Shown here: positions 54,693 through 59,487 of the stretch, in pieces | How positions within the stretch are numbered: position 1 is the stretch's first letter | Layout of the letters: each line of letters begins with the position of its first letter | Assembly: GCF_000834635.1 (NCBI RefSeq) | Contig: NZ_JXQV01000016.1 | Location: forward strand, 2,501 to 61,987 | DNA: 59,487 nucleotides | Direction of reading: 5' to 3' | Source: Agrobacterium tumefaciens | GTDB lineage: Bacteria > Pseudomonadota > Alphaproteobacteria > Rhizobiales > Rhizobiaceae | Notes under the pieces: model-generated | Databases searched by the model: none | Seen by the model: the letters and a program-made list of their open reading frames with translations, nothing else | Told to the model about the DNA's origin: nothing | Made by a program: the position numbers and the translations under genes

Positions 54693-55547
54693 TCAACCCT
54701 TGATGCCACCTGCCGTCAGGCCAGATACGACACGTTCCTGGAAGATGACGATGAGAATGGCGACCGGCACGATGCCGACAACGAGGGCAGCGGAAATGAC
54801 GGGCCAGGGGAAAGCAAATTCGCCCTGATAAAGCTGGATGCCCACCGGCAATGTGCGCAGGGATGGGTTGGAGTTGAACGACAGGGCCAGCAAAAACTCA
54901 TCCCAGGCGTTGACAAAAGCAAGAATGCCAGCGGTGAAGACGCCAGGCGCGCAAAGCGGGACCACCACTTTGAACAACGCCCCCATCCGCGTGCATCCGT
55001 CAATCATGGCGGCATTTTCAAGATCGCGCGGAATGCCTTCAAAGAATGAGACCAGCATCAACGTGCAGACCGGGAGGCTCAGCACCGTGTATGGCAAAAC
55101 CAGAGCGGTCCAGCTGTTGAGAAGGTTGAGCGCACGCATGATTTCAAAAAGCGGAACCAGAAGCGTCACGAGCGGAAAGGTGGAGACGGCAATGATCAGC
55201 GAGAGGATCAATCCGCGATAGGCGAGGTTCAGACGCGCCAGCGCATAGGCCGCCAGAACAGAAACGAGCAAGGTCAGCGCTGTGGATAGCAGCGCCACCA
55301 TGAAGCTGTTGAACAGGAAAATATGCAGCGGCTGGTCCGAAAATGCCTGCATGTAATTTTGCAGCGTGGGGGCGTGCGGTATCCAGGTAATCGGTTTTGC
55401 CGTCAGCTCCGCTTCCGTCTTCAAGGATGTGAAGAGAATCCACAGTGCCGGAAACAGGCCGTTGATCAACAATATGCCAGCGGCGATGAAGCGCAGCGGT
55501 TTTCCAGACAGAAACGACATTGGACCTGATGGAGTTGTGGCACTCAT
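54693..55547 (-). CDS. smoH: ABC importer permease for sulfoquinovosyl glycerol (MalG type)
   Basis: The 284-aa inner-membrane subunit has six helices and the EAA-type loop [23 protein letters not shown] 55547 overlaps the smoG stop (ATGA), with AAGGAG upstream. The smoI gene starts 43 nt later. Function is assigned from operon position. Confidence 0.92.
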   Translation of the reverse strand: MSATTPSGPMSFLSGKPLRFIAAGILLINGLFPALWILFTSLKTEAELTAKPITWIPHAPTLQNYMQAFSDQPLHIFLFNSFMVALLSTALTLLVSVLAAYALARLNLAYRGLILSLIIAVSTFPLVTLLVPLFEIMRALNLLNSWTALVLPYTVLSLPVCTLMLVSFFEGIPRDLENAAMIDGCTRMGALFKVVVPLCAPGVFTAGILAFVNAWDEFLLALSFNSNPSLRTLPVGIQLYQGEFAFPWPVISAALVVGIVPVAILIVIFQERVVSGLTAGGIKG

Positions 55548-56506
55548 GAGGATGACTCCTTGGTCCGGATCATGCGCAGATAAACGGCTGTCACGCACAT
55601 GGACAGCGCGAACATGACAACGGCGAGCGCCGAGCCGTAACCCAGATCAAGAAACGATACGGTGTTCTGGTGGATGTACATGGCAAGCGTTGCGGTGGAC
55701 GTGCCCGGCCCGCCGCCTGTCATCATGTAGGGAATGTCGAAGGTCTGCAGGGCGGTGATGGTGCGGAAGATGAGTGCCACGACAATTGAAGGCTTGAGCA
55801 GCGGCAGGGTAATCTCGAAGAACTGTCGCAACCGGCCCGCGCCATCCACATCGGCAGCTTCGTAAAGCGAGCGCGGAATGGTTTGCAGACCCGCCAGAAT
55901 AATCAGCGCCATGAAGGACGATGTCTTCCAGATGATGGTCAGGCAAATGGCCGCGAAAGCCCAATTGGGCGAATTGAACCAGATGATGCCTTCGAAGCCA
56001 AACCTGTTGAGCACATCGTTGACGACACCATATTCGGAATGGAAGAACCACGCGAAGATCAGGCCAGCAAAGGAAAGCGGCAGCGCCCAAGGTATCAGCA
56101 GGGAGAGACGCACTGGCCACTGCATGGCAAATGGCAGGTTTGCCATGAGTGCCAGACCAAGACCGACTAGCAGAGCGCCCGGCACGGTGATGAGCGTGAT
56201 GAGAACGGTGTTCCAGGTTGTTTCCCAAAACACCGGATCTTCAATCATCAATTCGTAGTTCTCAAAACCCACGAAGACGGCTGGCAGGCCTGACGTCAGG
56301 GACAGGCTGAAAAAGCTCGTATAGATCAAGCGACATACGGGATAGACAATGATCAGCGCCAGCAGCAATGCAGCCGGTACCAGAAGCAAGACGGCAAGAG
56401 ACCGATCGCTGAGGTCGAGCAACCGCGTCCAGCCGGGCGGTGGCGCGGTGCCATGATCTGCCGTTTTGGTTGATGATGTCGTTGCCATGGCTTTGTTCCG
56501 AGACAT
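55544..56506 (-). CDS. smoG: ABC importer permease for sulfoquinovosyl glycerol (MalF type)
   Basis: The 320-aa inner-membrane subunit has the EAA loop [23 protein letters not shown] cytoplasmic N-terminal tail precedes helix 1 ([20 protein letters not shown]). ATG 56488 is an alternative start; neither has a strong ribosome-binding site, and the gene follows a terminator hairpin, so it may be expressed below smoF. Confidence 0.92.
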   Translation of the reverse strand: MSRNKAMATTSSTKTADHGTAPPPGWTRLLDLSDRSLAVLLLVPAALLLALIIVYPVCRLIYTSFFSLSLTSGLPAVFVGFENYELMIEDPVFWETTWNTVLITLITVPGALLVGLGLALMANLPFAMQWPVRLSLLIPWALPLSFAGLIFAWFFHSEYGVVNDVLNRFGFEGIIWFNSPNWAFAAICLTIIWKTSSFMALIILAGLQTIPRSLYEAADVDGAGRLRQFFEITLPLLKPSIVVALIFRTITALQTFDIPYMMTGGGPGTSTATLAMYIHQNTVSFLDLGYGSALAVVMFALSMCVTAVYLRMIRTKESSS

Positions 56507-56561
56507 TGTGTGGCCTGGTGGCGAGATAAAGCGTCGCCAGCGGCGGTCGCACCATTCTTTT

Positions 56562-56599
56562 AAAAAACGTCCCCCTGCCGAAACTGGAAAGGGGGACGT
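56562..56599 (-). terminator. Intra-operon terminator between smoF and smoG
   Basis: The 10-bp perfect stem ACGTCCCCCT/AGGGGGACGT (56567-56576/56590-56599 on the plus strand) is followed on the minus strand by a run of T. It lies just past the smoF stop. Confidence 0.9.
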
Positions 56600-56617
56600 C
56601 AGACATTGCGCGGTCTC

Positions 56618-57904
<1,287 letters not shown>

Positions 57905-57910
57905 TCAAGC

Positions 57911-58984
57911 TTAGACTGCGCGTTCCGTTTCCGCGTCGAAAAGATGAATTTTTGTGGGATCGACCCCGATTTTCAGCGTTTCGCCAGCACGGATTTGCGT
58001 CTCCGGCGGCATACGCGCCGTCAAGGTTTCCTCGCCTACGGCAAAATGGATCAGCGTATCGGAACCGAGTGGTTCAACGACCTGAACCTGACAGGTCAGC
58101 GATATATCCGATGCGTCCACCCGGAAATGTTCGGGGCGAATGCCGACAATAACGTTTCGTCCTTCGACCGCGCCCGCGTGACCTGAGGCCCGGAGCGCTG
58201 AAACTGGAATGTGGTCACCATTCACAAATACCAAGTTGCCACCATCCACGCGCGCCTTGGCGAAATTCATGGCAGGCGAACCGACGAAGCCACCGACGAA
58301 CACGCTGGCGGGGTGATTGTACACCTCATCCGGCGTTCCGACCTGCTCGATCTCCCCGCCCTTCAAGATGACGATACGATCCGCCAGCGTCATCGCCTCA
58401 ACCTGATCATGCGTCACATAGATGATCGTCGTTCCAAGCTGCTGATGCAGCTTCTTGATTTCGGTGCGCACTTGGCCACGCAATTTGGCATCGAGGTTCG
58501 ATAGCGGCTCATCGAACAAAAACACCTGCGGACGACGCACAATCGCGCGACCCATCGCCACACGCTGGCGCTGGCCGCCAGACAACTGACCGGGACGCCG
58601 ATCCAGCAAATGGGAAATACCGAGCATTTCGGCGGCTTCATTGACCCGCGCCGCGGCCTCACCGGCTGCAATGCCACGGACTTTCAGGCTGAAACCCATA
58701 TTTTCGCGCACAGTCTTGTGCGGATAAAGCGCATAATCCTGGAAAACCATCGCAATGTCGCGTTCACGCGGAGCCAAACGGTTCACAACTCGATCACCGA
58801 TCTTCACCTCGCCGCCGGTGATTGTTTCCAGACCTGCGACCATGCGCAAGGTCGTGGATTTACCACAGCCGGAAGGCCCAACAAAAACAACGAACTCCCC
58901 GTCATTGATATTGAGATCAATACCTTTGACGATGCGCAATGCGCCATAACTCTTCTCGAGCTTGGTAAGCGTAACTGATGCCAT
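57911..58984 (-). CDS. smoE: ABC importer ATPase for sulfoquinovosyl glycerol (MalK/UgpC family)
   Basis: The 357-aa ATPase has Walker [18 protein letters not shown], signature [14 protein letters not shown], Walker [17 protein letters not shown] and a C-terminal OB-fold domain. It is the first gene after a ~200-nt AT-rich gap below the regulator gene and 57 nt before smoF. Confidence 0.93.
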   Translation of the reverse strand: MASVTLTKLEKSYGALRIVKGIDLNINDGEFVVFVGPSGCGKSTTLRMVAGLETITGGEVKIGDRVVNRLAPRERDIAMVFQDYALYPHKTVRENMGFSLKVRGIAAGEAAARVNEAAEMLGISHLLDRRPGQLSGGQRQRVAMGRAIVRRPQVFLFDEPLSNLDAKLRGQVRTEIKKLHQQLGTTIIYVTHDQVEAMTLADRIVILKGGEIEQVGTPDEVYNHPASVFVGGFVGSPAMNFAKARVDGGNLVFVNGDHIPVSALRASGHAGAVEGRNVIVGIRPEHFRVDASDISLTCQVQVVEPLGSDTLIHFAVGEETLTARMPPETQIRAGETLKIGVDPTKIHLFDAETERAV

Positions 58985-59186
58985 TCCTAATCACCCAACC
59001 CTCGCCGGGGCTCCTCTTGCGAAGAAGCATACGTCAGGATTGACGGAAATCAATAGTGTATCAATTTAATTTATTTCATTTGAAATTAAAATTTAAGCTC
59101 TGATTTTCCACAATAATTTTCGACTAATTTAAATCCCCGAATGAGGCAAATTGATTTCCGTTTTCTTTCATAAGAAATTTCGAAAC
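58985..59186. promoter_or_regulatory. AT-rich regulatory gap between smoD and smoE, with inverted repeat
   Basis: The gap is strikingly AT-rich from about 59050 to 59170. ATTTCA-N2-TGAAAT (59073-59086) is a perfect inverted repeat and a candidate operator for the GntR-type regulator. The smoE promoter probably lies here. Confidence 0.45.
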
Positions 59187-59487
59187 CTATCTCAGCCGAT
59201 TGACATAGCGCGCGACAGAGGGGTCATACCATGTGTGCGAGACCTCCGCCGTCACCCCCTCATGAGATGAACTGACCCTGAGAACATGCGGAACCGGCGC
59301 GCCGGATTTTGGGCCGAAGGCATCGGGCGACCAGTCGGGCACGAAGCCAAGATCGATATGATCTTCGGCTTTCGCAATCCACAATCCAAGACGTGTGCGA
59401 TAGTAGAGATAAAGAGACTCAGACAGATCGTCGGCAGCGACGGTGTCGGTAAAGGAGCCATCGAGCCATATCTCCTCGATGGCAGCC
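59187..59487 (-). CDS. smoD: GntR-family regulator, UTRA effector domain (partial)
   Basis: Only the C-terminal ~99 residues are in the window; the frame runs off the right edge. IEEIWLDGSFTDT, SESLYLYYRTRLGLWIAKAE and VSHTWYDPSVARYVNRL are characteristic of the UTRA ligand-binding domain of HutC-type GntR regulators. Its position directly upstream of smoEFGHI fits the smo regulator; the name is taken from recalled gene order, not from a search. Confidence 0.8.
   Translation of the reverse strand, partial: AAIEEIWLDGSFTDTVAADDLSESLYLYYRTRLGLWIAKAEDHIDLGFVPDWSPDAFGPKSGAPVPHVLRVSSSHEGVTAEVSHTWYDPSVARYVNRLR

Overview
The window reads as a chromosomal (probably second-chromosome or chromid) segment of an Agrobacterium/Rhizobium-group alphaproteobacterium. 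The evidence is the GC-rich coding sequence, the dense ABC sugar-uptake and sugar-oxidation loci, the Gfo/Idh/MocA and DUF993 families, and a gene order and active site at the right end matching the sulfoquinovose (smo) cluster I recall from Agrobacterium fabrum. No phage, IS element, CRISPR array or replication origin was seen.

Left part (1-7.2 kb): a frameshifted DapA/DHDPS-family remnant, a tRNA-Gln(CTG), a large membrane-anchored protein of unknown function, two small proteins, an AraC regulator convergent with a cupin, a hypothetical protein, and a zinc-ligand plus J-domain protein. From 7.5 to 19.8 kb: cytochrome bd oxidase of the CioAB type with a 36-aa DUF2474 subunit; two chemoreceptors, one with a C-terminal CheR/CheB tether; a GNAT acetyltransferase; a small catalase-family protein; and a zinc alcohol dehydrogenase followed by an acetate/succinate CoA-transferase. 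From 19.9 to 24.1 kb: an arsenic locus (arsR-arsC-acr3, with arsH convergent) beside a cysteine-desulfhydrase-like PLP enzyme.

The stretch 24.1-36.0 kb is the most interesting. It looks like an uncharacterised carbohydrate catabolic system split into two divergent operons by a TetR-type regulator. The left operon has a MalEFGK-type ABC importer and two Gfo/Idh oxidoreductases. The right operon has a third Gfo/Idh, a DUF993 (DapA-like barrel) protein, an enolase-superfamily protein and a sugar phosphate isomerase/epimerase. Two copies of a TAACYA-N2-TGGTTA palindrome sit at the two operon heads and probably bind the regulator.

Then come an acid-sugar-dehydratase-like enzyme with a GDSL hydrolase and an orphan peptide-type binding protein; an EamA exporter; arginase and ornithine cyclodeaminase under a divergent Lrp-type regulator; and a pentitol (ribitol-like) locus at 43.7-51.3 kb (AraC regulator, RbsBAC-type importer, two SDRs, FGGY kinase). 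After one more SDR, the minus strand carries smoD(partial)-smoE-smoF-smoG-smoH-smoI, for uptake and hydrolysis of sulfoquinovosyl glycerol. The desulfurising enzymes are expected beyond the right edge. In both the pentitol and smo operons a terminator hairpin directly follows the binding-protein gene, which would give more binding protein than membrane components.
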